Below, piece by piece: positions 44,561-56,900 of a stretch of 64,000 nucleotides of DNA (its first letter is position 1; each line of letters opens with the position of its first letter). Made by a program: the position numbers and the translations under genes. The notes beneath the pieces are model-generated. The model had not been told where the DNA came from. It ran no database searches and saw only the letters and a program-made list of their open reading frames with translations. Source of the DNA: Litoditis marina (lineage: Eukaryota; Nematoda; Chromadorea; Rhabditida; Rhabditidae); the NCBI GenBank assembly GCA_964036275.1, contig OZ038434.1, forward strand, positions 25,341,413 through 25,405,412. The letters run 5' to 3'.

Positions 44561-45369
44561 CAGCTGGTTTTCTGCTTCCTTTACTTTCTTTTTTTTAGGT
44601 TCGCTGTTCTGCTTACTGTGGTCGTCGTGTGAATGTAATGTTATCTCTCCTCATGGGATCGAGCTTGGAATGGAGGTGTGTGATTGATGTATTCTGTGTG
44701 TTTATAAGCCTCTAGTATAGCGCGTTTTTACATTGAATTAAATTATGATTTTACATTAAAATAAAAACATACCTCGTTTTCGGCGAAAAAGTAACCCCTT
44801 TTCCGATTTTCATGGCTATTTGGCCAACTCTACCGGTATATATTTCTATATAGTAGTGATCTAATTTTATGGAAACATTTTGAGATTGACCAATTTCAAT
44901 TATTTGCTCTCGATATTAGTCGGTATTCTTGTAACCACAAATGGAATCAACTATTTTACCGCTAAGCTGTTACTTAAGAAAGAAATAACGTATTCTCCTT
45001 TTATTTAAACACCTTCAAGATTCAATTCAGTGTAATTGGATCAAAAGAGTAAATTAGCGTGAGTTACTCTAGTTTTTGGGTTGTAAGCCACGTTTGCCGA
45101 GGTGTTAATGTGCATTTCATTCCGATACGTTCATTTTTACATTTCAGATCGAGTTTTTCTGCTCTGGACGAGTGAAAACAGGAATGCATCTATCTATCTC
45201 TACGTGGAATCTGTGTATATTTGAAGTGATACAATTATGTGTTTATGCTATGTTTTATGAATAAAGGTATAATTTAATTACAATTCAACTTTGTTTCATA
45301 TTGTTATAGTAATAAACTGACAAATAATCGACAAGAAGGAACCGGATGAAAATTCTTAATTGTTATCCA

Positions 45370-45490
45370 GCGGCGCGCCGATTGGTTGCCGATGCCATGC
45401 CGGTTAGTTGCCCGCGCCGAGCTGACTGGTCAAAACGGCATCCTTCTGGCAGGGCATCGGCAACCAACCGGCTCGGCATCGGCAGAAATG
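45370..45490. repeat. GCCGATGCC/GGCATCGGC palindromic module
   Basis: GATTGGTTGCCGATGCCATG is mirrored by GGGCATCGGCAACCAACC about 60 bp later, followed by GGCTCGGCATCGGC. It shares its core with the perfect palindrome at 41861-41900. It starts with the GC palindrome GGCGCGCC. Confidence 0.75.
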
Positions 45491-45561
45491 TTTCCCAGTA
45501 GACATTTTTACTGTTTTCATTGTAAAGTTTTTGGTTTTTGGTCCTTTTTTGAGGTTAAACA

Positions 45562-45690
45562 GATTTTTTTGAACGGGAAAATTGTAGTTTGATCGGAGAT
45601 ATAGGCCCGACACATTTGTGGAATTACGAATAAAGTTTGACGAGATCAAACTACACATGTTGGTTTTTTTTCTGAGCGTTCTCTTCGCAA
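45562..45690 (+). repeat. Dispersed GAACGG...CCCGACACATTT repeat, copy 2
   Basis: TTTTTTTGAACGGGAAAATTG, GCCCGACACATTTGTGGAA and GATCAAACTAC, in the same order and orientation as at 41640-41760. Both copies lie close to a GGCATCGGC palindrome. Confidence 0.6.
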
Positions 45691-45769
45691 TTTGGAGCGG
45701 AGCTATTTGGAAAATGTATGCTTTATGGAAAGTGTAACTTCATCAATTTATATTCTACCCTCTCTGTAG

Positions 45770-45975
45770 TTAAAAACCTAGTTGTTTACGGTTTACCGTT
45801 TACCTAGGTTCGCCCACCCAATTGGTCACTAGTTGATATCAAGTTGTGAAATCAAAGTTCGGTGCACAATTGTGCACCAATTTCTTGGTAAACTGTTCAA
45901 ACCTTGATTTTTTTTTCAAACCTTTAACTCGGGTTTTCGGCAAACCTTGGTAAACAACTCGGTTTTCAACTTTAG
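45770..45975. mobile_element. ATACTCTGAAGTTAAAAACC family element, copy 2 (diverged ends)
   Basis: GTAGTTAAAAACCTAGTTGTTT at the left, GGTTCGCCCACCCAATTGG and GGTGCACAATTGTGCACC in the centre, and GGTAAACAACTCGGTTTTCA at the right. Confidence 0.75.
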
Positions 45976-46438
45976 AGCTCTGGATATATTTTTCCTCTTT
46001 TCTGTTCTTTTTTCCCTCCCACTTTTTATGCTGTTTGTAAGATGGTATATTTGATTTTACAGCGTCAATTCAATTTGACAATTTCGTTCCGCCACGAAAA
46101 TCTCTTTCATCACGATTACATAATTACTTTTGCATCGTCATGAATTGAAGAATACAATTATTATGAGATAATTTTTTGAGGTGAAATCTTATTAGAAAAT
46201 CCCATTACGTAACGGATTAGTTTCAATCTTTGAACATTTAAATGAAATCAATTATTTATAAGGGCTTTTTGAACATTTGCTAAAACGTTTTTTTTCAATA
46301 GTCAGCTGCTGTGACGCAAAATCACAATATATTATCACAAAGCTTCGCGGTTCTCTGAGATTCATTCTCGGTACAAATCGAGAAATTAGGAGTTTACATT
46401 GTCTCTAAGCTAAAAATGAGAAATATATACTAGAAGTA

Positions 46439-46540
46439 AATTGAGTAGTCACGTAAAGTTAGCATTCTAATGAGACATCGTACACTCTGTCATTGCACGT
46501 TTCTGAGTTCTGCTGTGGTTAACATGTTACACATGACTGT
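46439..46540. repeat. Dispersed repeat, copy 2 of 2
   Basis: GAGTAGTCACGTAAAGTTAG and CACTCTGTCATTGCACGTTT, matching 37765-37862. Confidence 0.65.
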
Positions 46541-47079
46541 GTAATTGACTAACATTATAAAGTACATTTCACCATTTATACCGCATACAGACTAGAACTA
46601 CGTGAAAGTACACGTACAACTAGGATGTTAATATCTATCCGTGATTGTGCACGTCGTGTATTCACACGTTTTACGTGAAAATAACTCAATATACTAGTGC
46701 CTGAGATTCCAAACCTTCTACGGTTTTTATGAAATGAAGGTTAAGTGAAATAAACGTGTATTACAGTAGAATAACCGATTTTCGTTATATGTCTTGTTTT
46801 TACTCATTTTCTTTAGAAAAAAAATGAAAGTTGGATGTTCACTACATTTGCATACCATTTTGGGAACTAACTCTCCAATGTAAATAATATCCTCTTTTTT
46901 CTCCCAATTGCTAAAAAATATAAAAAAAAAGTAGAAGTTCACTACATTGCCCTTTTCTCTCTCAAAGAGCATTTACTAATCCTCATGGCTATTGATTTTC
47001 CTTGACTCACAATCTTTTGAAAAGTCTTCTCACAATCTCGATGCAGTTTTTCTCTTTTTTCACTTTTTTCTTACTTTCT

Positions 47080-47160
47080 ATATTTCTCTCTCTCTCTCTC
47101 TTTCTTTCTCTTTATCTTCTTTCTCTTCCTGTCTCCCTCTCTCTCCTTCTCTTTCTAGCT
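47080..47160. repeat. Pyrimidine-rich (CT)n tract
   Basis: CT/CTTT repeats on the plus strand with low-complexity open frames. Confidence 0.9.
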
Positions 47161-47547
47161 CTGTATCTACTAATCCTAATAAGTATTGATTTTCCTTGAC
47201 TCATAATCTTCCGAAATCGCGTTTGCCCAATTTCCCTCAAAGTCGCTTAATAATGAATTATTCAGTCAGCAGTGTTCATTTTCCTGAGAAAATGATCACA
47301 TTTACTAGAAAAACTTCCTCTTTCAAAAGAATTGATAACTCTGGGAACTTGAGATCTTTCTTTTCACAATGTAAATGTAAATGCAGTTTTCTTAAAGTTT
47401 TCACGTACATTTCACTTTGAGTACACGTTTTATCTACGTGTAGAAGGTGTGGAATACATGATCACATCTTTAAGTATACCTTGTTTGCGATATGAATATA
47501 TTTCTAGTATGAACTTATTTATGTTACGATAAGGTATCAGATACCAG

Positions 47548-47671
47548 TTAAAGCAGGACGATAAATTGGACCAATCCCGTGTCAACGGTCCTTTAAACTG
47601 CAATTGAGAAATGTATTGCAGTTTAAAGGACTGAAGCGTTGTGATTGGGCCACATAATCGTCCTTCTTTAA
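47548..47671. mobile_element. 124-bp TTAA-ended element, copy 2
   Basis: Ends are TTAAAGCAGGACGATAAAT and, inverted, TAATCGTCCTTCTTTAA. It has the same length as the copy at 17065-17188. Confidence 0.85.
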
Positions 47672-48189
47672 CAACACTTCACGAGATTCAAACATTTTCG
47701 GGATATTCATAATCATTGTAAGATCATTAATGAATACACGTCAACTTAATAATCACACGTCAATCTACGTCAGTCATGCGTGGGAATTTTATCACTAAAA
47801 ATCGAAGATACCCGAAAATAACAAAGTACACTTTGTTCATAACTCAAAGTGGACAAAAAATAGTTAAATAATGTTACTAGTTTCGCTGTGCTTTCTTCGA
47901 ATGAAACTTCTACATTTAACTCTGAGGTTCGATCCCCTTCCGAGTCACTAGTTTTGCGAATTGTTAAACAGTTAAATACTCAACATCTGAAATCTCTCAA
48001 ATAGAGTTTTATATCAGTTTTTCTTGTAGTTATTCACAATTCAGCCAAAGTTTTTCGAGAAAAGCGGAAATTTATACCGGAAATTCGCATCTCGTATTTT
48101 TTTGTAATCGGAACAAACACGTTATTACGTACGTGTGATCTCAACTACTGTATCACTCGGAGCCAATTTTGATACGTGAAATTTTTCTT

Positions 48190-48265
48190 TTTCTCTCTCA
48201 CTTCGCTCTCTCTCTCTCTCTAATCCTCCCTTCATTCCTCTCTCTCTCTCTCCATATTGCCTCTA
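48190..48265. repeat. Pyrimidine-rich (CT)n tract
   Basis: CT repeats on the plus strand with short interruptions. Confidence 0.85.
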
Positions 48266-48778
48266 GCAATCATTGCTCTTCTCCTTTTTGCCCTATGTCT
48301 AGCTTCCTGCTCACAGCATCCAACAAAATTGCGTCACAGTTCCCGAAAAAGACAGCTTAATTACTTTTTCAATCATTTTGTTACAACTTTTACTATTATA
48401 CACAATCACGGATCATACAGTATTGTTTGTATTGAATTTCTCACTTGAAAAAAAAACCGTTCAGCAAAAAACGTGAACTTTTAAGGACAGAATGTTAAGA
48501 ACTTACTTCAAGTTTGACATAGTTTTTGGTTGCTTAAAAAGTTCCCAAAATAGAACGTTTTTCCGATGATATTTCTACACGTTCAATACAATAACGTTCC
48601 ATCGAAATTTCTCAAGTCGGTTTATTTGTTCTTTGTTAAGTTTGCTTGACCTAAGATCATTCTAGCAAAGATTAAGAGAATAGTTTATTTCGAGGAGCGG
48701 GTCGCAGTAAACTGACTTAGTTTCTGCAGAATGTTTCAAATCTGCCCACGTGTTTTGAGCTACAAAACTACTCCTTCC

Positions 48779-48985
48779 CCCTCTCTCTCTCTCTCCCTCT
48801 CTCCCTATGCTCTAAGTCTCTCTTTTTTCTCTTTTTTCTCTTTTCTATTTTTTCTCTCTCTCAACTTTTCTCTCTCTATCTTTCCCTCTTTCTCAATTTA
48901 TCTCTCATTTTCTCTCTCTTTCTCTCTCTCTCATCTCCCTCTTTCTTCCTTTCTCTCTCTCTTTCCATCTCTCTCTACCTTTTCA
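48779..48985. repeat. Pyrimidine-rich (CT)n tract
   Basis: About 200 bp of interrupted CT/CTTT on the plus strand. A Ser/Leu/Phe-rich open frame across it is an artefact. Confidence 0.9.
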
Positions 48986-50965
48986 CGTCCCACGTTCTTT
49001 TCTATTTACTACCAGTATAATTCATAATGGTCAGAAAGGTAGGGGCGTAACCTCAAAATAGACACCTCACGCCTCGAAATTTTATGCTTTGTTGAACGTT
49101 CCGTTTTCTAAAGGGTGGTAGGTAGATCAAAAATTAAAAAAAGGTTTTCAATTATTGTTAATTCAGAATCTTGGTCGTTTCGACCCCAAGTCCTCTAATC
49201 ATTCGCTTTACCGGATATAACAGCGAAAAAGCTCCACTTTAACAAACTGTTCCAAAATGACACAAAATCTCTCACTTTCCAACGCAAAAACTGTACAGTT
49301 TTGTTATCTCTTGTTTGAACTTGTTTTACCGAGTGTCGTCCTACATTTATCTTATCTTGTTTACCAATATGTTTGTTTGTTTATTACTATGATTCAGTCT
49401 GACGTTACTAGTAAACGTAAGTCATTATTTGTTAGTTTAGTCTGTAACTCGCTTGTACACTGGAGTAGTTGTGCTCAGTACTCAACTTTTTTAATACAAC
49501 TTTTTGTTACTCAATAACAGTTGAGTAAAGATATATAGTTGTCTAGTAGTGTTCTTCTAAGGAAGTTACTGAAGTAAAGAAATACATTTTAAGTGGTTTT
49601 AAGTAAGGCGGTAACTATTTGAAACCCTGCTTTCACGCCTCTGTGAGCAATTTTCTACTGACGCTCTGCCCTCGAGGTTCAGAAAAACTGAAATAGGCTA
49701 AAACTTTGAGATTACATGGTAATTCAGATTTAAAAGTTCTGCATTCTCACAATTTTGGTCAAAGTTCAGTCTACCAATCCAAATTCGATGAAGTATCACA
49801 CGAGTACATCAAATTTCATTAGAAACTTCAGTTTTGTAGTTTTTCTCCGCAATAGATGTAACTTATGACTTATAATTTTGTAATGAACTTCATTCGGAGA
49901 CTCTATCCATAAACTATATTTAACTTTCTTCTGAAAAATTTTTTCTGCTAACTCCTTATTTAGGATTTCGTAGTGAAATAAATCGTTAAAACTCGTTTTC
50001 TTGAAAACACTTCTTGAAAAGAGAGCTTTTCATGTGGCTCTTTTTGACCCGTTCTGCCTATGAACTCATCCCGCCCTTTTTCCGAAAAAAAAACTTGCCT
50101 TTCGGCAAATCAGCTAATTCTTGAACGCTGACTTTTTATCCAACATTTGACTCAACTTTCAAATCTCTAGGGATGGTAACTATAATTTGATTAATGATTT
50201 GATCTTCAAAACATGAAGGTGTTTAACTGAGTTTATCACGGGTTTGATAACCAGAAATTTAGACTAAGATCTTCAATGTTTGTCATTTTTTAAAGAAATT
50301 GAATCCTGAAACGTTACATAATTTAACAATTAAAATATTTTAAAGTTAGAATTTTCATTTTAGCATTTCATCGGAAAGGTGCTTGCATTCTGATATCAGT
50401 TTATGGAGAACTTAAAGTAAACCCATAATTTACAATAATAACAGATTTCTCGCTGCACCTCGTCAATTTCAACTTCCGTATCATTCTACTTCACTGCATT
50501 CTCTGAAAATCGTTTTCATTCATTTTTACTAAAAACTCTAATTAAATATTTCAATCAACATTCGCATTTCAGCTCATTCATGTGCATAAATCGTCAAAAC
50601 TCTCTGAAAATCAGGAAACTGAAACTTTCCGAGTTTTTATTAACACATTTAGTTTGCTGATTGTGACATTGTTTGTAAATTTGCAGCTTTTGTCGTAAAA
50701 TCGTCACATTCATGATTCTTAAACCTTGTACCGCTGAACAAACGTATGTCAAATGTACGTTTAAATAAAGCTGAATTTCTGATGTTTCTCTACGTTTTCT
50801 CAATCAATATATTTCTTGCATATTGTATTTCACGTGCTTAAACGTTTACCATTTCATCACATTTCACTGCCTTGTTTGTCATCAGTAACGTGTTTTCGTG
50901 TGTTTTGTAAATTGGTAAAGTCACTTTATGTTAATTTTATTATATTTAATTCGTTTCCAGCTGTA

Positions 50966-53900
50966 ATGGCTCTGGCGGAAGAGCTGGAGCGACTTTCCGG
51001 CGAAAAATCGAAGAAAAAAGATATGAGTGAGTTTCATTCTCTACTTCTTTTTCTGGTTTGACATCTTCATACATGTTCGTCAACTCATTTACGTGACTTA
51101 TGAAGCAAAAAGAATATTGTGGTAGGATGAATGCATGTTCGATGTTCTCATAGGTGGTTAAATTTGACCACTTGAAAAATAATCTGTATATTCTCTTTAG
51201 TTCGAAACCTACACATTGAAACAAGTACTTTATTTCCCTAAGTTGCGTGAAGATTAATTCTCATCTAACACTACCAACTTCAAAGCTACAAACTTGTTTC
51301 TCACGTGTATTTACACGTGAGGAAACGTGACCTTTTGCAGTACTACTAAACTTGTTATTGAGAAGCTGATCATGTTTTTCAATCTGATTTGAGTGCTCCC
51401 GCTTCCTCCTCTAACATGATTGAGAATATTTCTCGCGAGTCATATCTGAGCGATGTTCCCCTCTGACTATTCCCCTGGCAACGCGCCAAAAAAAGAGGGA
51501 ACTTCCTGTCTGCGTCTCTCAAATTTACACGCTAGTTCGTGCCAAAAAACAGGGAACTTCCCGTCTGCGTCTCTTAAATCTACATACTATCTCGCGTTGA
51601 AAAAACAGTGAACTTCCCGTCTGCGTCTCTGAAATCTAAACACTATCGTTAGGAAGGAAAATAACTTTGAATCTGTGTCTCTCAAATCTACACTCTGTCT
51701 CGCTTTGCGTTGAAAAAACTATAGAAAATTGTGAGGGCATTGCAAACTAAGCTGATTAGTTACGTAAAATGTGGAAAAAAATTAATTTTGCATATTACTA
51801 AGCGCTTCTATTCCTATTGCAATTTTGCCAAATTTCGGAGGCCATGAAAATTGTTGAAACATGTTGAAAGGGGGCTAAAGTTAAGCCATCAGATCCTGCA
51901 ATTATAATTGATTGCGTTAATTTCTTGCTCCTAACGTTCTATGTAGATCAAATATCACAAACAAAACCTTTCGAAACATCACTGATCGAGTCCAAATGTG
52001 CAATTCTCAGTGACGGAATTTAGTCATCGGAAACCCCCCAACTGAAGTACCACTTGTAATTTCACGTGGTGCAGAAAGCCTGAGAAACTGAAGAACCAGA
52101 CATGTTCAGTTTTTGAACCGGAAAAGCGCGGGAAACTGGATTTGGTGAAGAAAAGTCACGTAAAACAGGAAAATTGACTTTTTCATAATTTCTCTGAGTG
52201 AATGCTCTACAACTAAGATGGTGTCGGGTAAACACCAGAAGCTATGGTTCAAATCGGCACATTTACACGAGAAAGTGGGATTTCTATCCAAATCTACCAA
52301 ATTTAAACAAACAAAACATCAGTTAATAGGTATACTTTCTGTATGGGGTTTCAACTAAAATTTTGGTATTTTAAACAAATCAGTCAATACGTATGTTTTG
52401 CAGATGGCTGGCCCTCCTCCCCGAAGTGTACTCCGCGAAGAGCTCGTCTTGTCGCAAAAGACGGACGCACTTTGTACCACAACTTGGAAATTCCGAACAG
52501 AGTCAGGGGAGAAGTGGCGTACGTTTCTTTTCTTCGAGATACACAGCAAAATCAGGAAACTACATGAAAGTGTGGATTTTCACGCAGGAGTGGCAGTCGT
52601 TTGGGAATAGAACACGTGAATCGAGCAAGACACAGCGAAATTCAGGAATAAGTGAGGAAATAATTGGCGATTCTTGCGGTATCTCCACTTTTCACGTAAT
52701 CGACAGGGAGAAATTCGTGTATACTGTGGTTCTGATACTGTGCCGTGAGCTACATTCAGTCGTTTTTCATGAGAAAAAATTGAATAAGGTGTCAACGATG
52801 CTGTGATTCTATTCTCGTTGTTAGACCATAGCATCACTGCATTTGCCCCAAATAATTAAAACTCTTGAATTTATTTTCTTCCCTCCAAGTTCGGTTACTT
52901 TTCAGAAACTGGTTCCATTTGACCATCGAATATCAGTGGCGGACCATGTTTTCCCTGTTTTGCGGTGGATTTTTCGCATCCTGGATATTTTTCGGACTAA
53001 TTTACTATGCAATAACTATGTATTATCGATTGGAATCGGTGAGTGGATAGATTTAAAGGGATCGTACCTCTATAATGTGCAATGTAGGTAATTTTTGAAA
53101 AATTAAAAAAGTCATTTATTTATTTTGAGATGAAAGTTCATACCTTACGTACAGAAAATTCAAAACACCACATTATTTCGGAGCAAAATGAAAGCCAACA
53201 GAATTTGGGTTATTGTAATGCAGAAATCCTTAATCTATCACTGCTTCGTAGTTTTCATGATATTCATTAAGCTTTTCCACATATTTCATATTGGTAATTA
53301 TGGCCATGTTTTGAATATGATTTCGTAATTTTATGGACATTTTGAAAATTTTGTACGTAGGTGAACTCGGCGGTGTATGTACGTGCGCGTGGTCGCGCCA
53401 CATTTTTGAGAACACGGAGCAAGACAGGAAGTTGACACCTATATGAATGATTTAGGTTTTTTAATGTGAACAATATCGACTAATTAGCTCGAACCTCCAA
53501 ATAAAGAGGAACGGTCCCTTTAAGTCAAAAAGTGTTCAAACGTGAAACGTGAAAATCACGTTCTCAAATACAGAGATTGAGGCTTAATCAGTAAATCAGT
53601 GTTCTGTCGCGTTTTAACAATAGTTTGATGACCTTTTTGAAACGTTCATTTCAACGAATTTGTGATTTCATTTGTATTCATTATTGATTTTCCAGGGTAG
53701 TGGTCACTATCGACCGTGCATAATGAATGTGGACTGTTTAGTTACGGCATTGTTATTTAGGTAAGTTTTTGTTGTTGAGTTTGTTTATTCTTCATTTATT
53801 TGTTTTTGTTAGTTGTTGTTTATTTAAAATAGTAAAATATGTTTTGATCTAAAATGCTTTGTTTCAGTCTGGAGTCGCAAGCCACCATTGGATACGGACA

Positions 53901-56900
53901 CAGGTGCGTTCAATTAGGATTTTTTTCAGAATTCAAGTTAAAAAGAGAAACAGACATTTTAAAAAGTTAACAAATTATTGTTTTTTGATCTGAGCTAACG
54001 TTCCTAGCAAGTTTTCTAAAAAGATCTGTGCCTAACATCTGTGACAATGTATGATGAACACCGCCTCGCAACGAAGAGACGTGAATAAATGAATATGAAT
54101 ATGAAGTCTCCAACAACCACTGTTTTTTTCGAAAAAAAAAATCAAATTGGGGTCAGAGATAACGAACCACCATGATGAAAACAGTATGTAGATGTTATTA
54201 TTCACAACTATGAAGATTTCCTGATTGAAATTGGAGAAATGTGGGAGGCGTTGTCTGTAAACTTTTTCTACTGAAGTTGACGTGAAATGTGAAACGTGAG
54301 AACATAGTCCGTTCTGTAGTTTGATGGCAAACACTACTCATTAGTTGAAATCGCCTTGTTTTGTAGAAAATATTCACTTCACCTAAATGTTTCCTTCCAG
54401 ATACATGACGGATTTGTGTCCAATCGCCTATGCAACTTTGTCGTTTCAAGTTATTTCCGGGGTTTTTCTGCAGACAATTTTGGGCGGACTCGTGATTGCG
54501 AAAGTACTGCGACCGAAAAAGAGGAAACAGGTTCGAATTCACACATGTTTATTATTTTGAACTAGATTTGTTGTTAGAAAAGCGGTACTACCAGTTTTTA
54601 GATGATACTCACAGTTCCCAAAGTTGCTTACACAGGAAAATTCTAACCCAAACTCGAAATAACTATGAACATTGGTTTCCAGTCAATAATGAATGACTCT
54701 ACCTTTCATCATGTTGAAATAAGAAAACCCCTCTTGAGTAAAAAAAAATCTAATTTCTCACTAAAGTTTTGTCGCATAAACCCGAAAATCGTTCCAGGAA
54801 AGCCAGTTTTCCGTCTATCCGTGTGATTAACAATATCCATGTTTCACGACCAATAAACCTAAAAAATCGATATTTCCAGGAATTGCGATTCTCACGCCTG
54901 GCGGTAAAAAAAATCGGTTGTTCGACTTACAAGTAAAAAAATCTATATTTTCCAGGAAATGCGTTTCTCTCGTTTAGCGGTGATTGGTCCGTTGGATGAC
55001 CATGACAAGCGACCGGCACTCATGATTAGATTGGCAGACATCCAGGAAAAGTTATTTCTGGCCGAGTCCCACGTCAGGATGTACATGGCCACGAGCAGGA
55101 TCAACAAGGTAATTTTGAGATTTCATATTTATATTATTACACTATGATTGAACTTTATTAAAAATCTCGATACCATTGAACTAATCTATATAGTTTAAAA
55201 TTAAACTGGTAAGTTGAGAATCGACCTTATCTGGAAAGCTTGAAAATCTCCGGAGGTAAATAGTTTATATTTAAGAATACAATTTTGACAATTTACAACA
55301 TTTTTCAACAACACAAAATGTACAATGAAATGCGCGGTCGTATAGGCGTGAAAATATTGCTGATACAGTGTGGAAAACGTGGAACGTCATGATACGTCCA
55401 ATGTATGCTGTGAGTGAAACGTGAGACGACCGCGGCATTGTCGTTGCCGTCTCAGTTTTAACTGTTGTTCATCAGTCTGCGTCTCCTCAAAAAACACGCT
55501 ATTTTCATGAGTAAAACTTGTCACGGCAGCGACATTGTCGTTGCCGTCTCAATTCCGACTCAGTCGGCGGGGGCCGAGTCAATGATTCATCAGAGTGACC
55601 TTTATTCCATTATTTTATTTTAATTGCAGCGAGGCGACCGGGAGTTGATAGGCGTGAAGGACATGAACGTCGGTTATGATTCGGGATGGGATCGAGTACT
55701 CCTCTTGTGGTGGGTAGATCAAAAATATTGCCAAATCTTTTCATATACATATTGTACATGTTACACGATACATTTCAATCAAGTATTAGTTGTTTCAAAG
55801 AACATTGATTTTTTTCATATATTCCATTTCGAGTTTTACTAGTTTCCATCTTTCACGCGGAAACGTTGTTTTGACGCAAGATTTCTTGGATTGTTATGGT
55901 AGGTAGATCAAAAAACTGAATTCAATTCAAAATATGCTATGTTCGTTATCGAACTGTTTAAATGAGAGTGTCATGTTTTGTATGCACGATGCGAACACAA
56001 ACCACACAGATAAACTTCTTGTCACTGATACCATCGGAATATTGGTAACGTCTGAACAACGTGTGTTTGCGATTCTGCTCTTTCGAAAAGTTCATATGAT
56101 TTGTTGTTGGCGTTTCACATGATTATATATGAAAATATTCGTAAACCCGGAAATACGTTACGTATTACTGGCTTCTCCTTCTATCTACTTACTTTCTCAT
56201 TTTCACAATTCAATTTCTATAATGAACTCGAACTGCTTTCCGCGCCCCCGCAAGAGAAAGAATTGTGCACTAACAAGCCTTTGTTCGCAACTTTCACTGG
56301 AACTGGAGAGAAATGTTCATGATAATACACAGCTGGAAGTAGGGGACTACAGTATGAGTATCAGATGTGACTGGAAACATGCGAAAAAGATCCGACTCTG
56401 AAAAGATAACGTTTGTTATAAATATGATAAAGTAAAATACACGTTTTCTATAGTGCATTCACGTTTCACGTTTTCGTTGACCGAGTTCAAAGTTCAAGCC
56501 TTTCCCTCACGGAAAAAAATCGTATTTCCAAGATCAAAATTCCGTGATTCTGTGGTACGATCCGAATTTTGTGTTCGAGTTTAACTATTCCAACACTGAT
56601 CACCGTGAGTAGATCAAAAAGGGAAGAACCACCTAAATATACTATATTCGTAATATATACGAGTATAAATATTTATTAAATATATATACTATATTCGTTA
56701 CAACTGTACATTTCCAGGCCGATCGTCGTGCGACACGTGATAGATGAGAACAGCCCGTTACACGGAATGTCACGACAGGGAATACAGGTAAAACTGTTCG
56801 GCTTTTTTCTCACTTTTTCCACTTTTTCGCCCCAAAGGTTCATATTCTGATTGAAAATTGGGTGGGAGATAATTCCAAACACCGTCGAAGCGTGAAGATA

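Larger units (their letters stand above)
44561..47080. other. Gene-free region
   Basis: No gene recognised. It contains the palindromic module at 45370-45490, a dispersed repeat at 45562-45690, an inverted-repeat element at 45770-45975 and the pair repeat at 46439-46540. Confidence 0.5.
47672..50960. other. Gene-free region upstream of the potassium channel gene
   Basis: No exon recognised. It includes CT tracts at 48190-48265 and 48779-48985. The promoter and any untranslated first exon of the channel gene should lie in this stretch, but I see no decisive motif. Confidence 0.5.
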
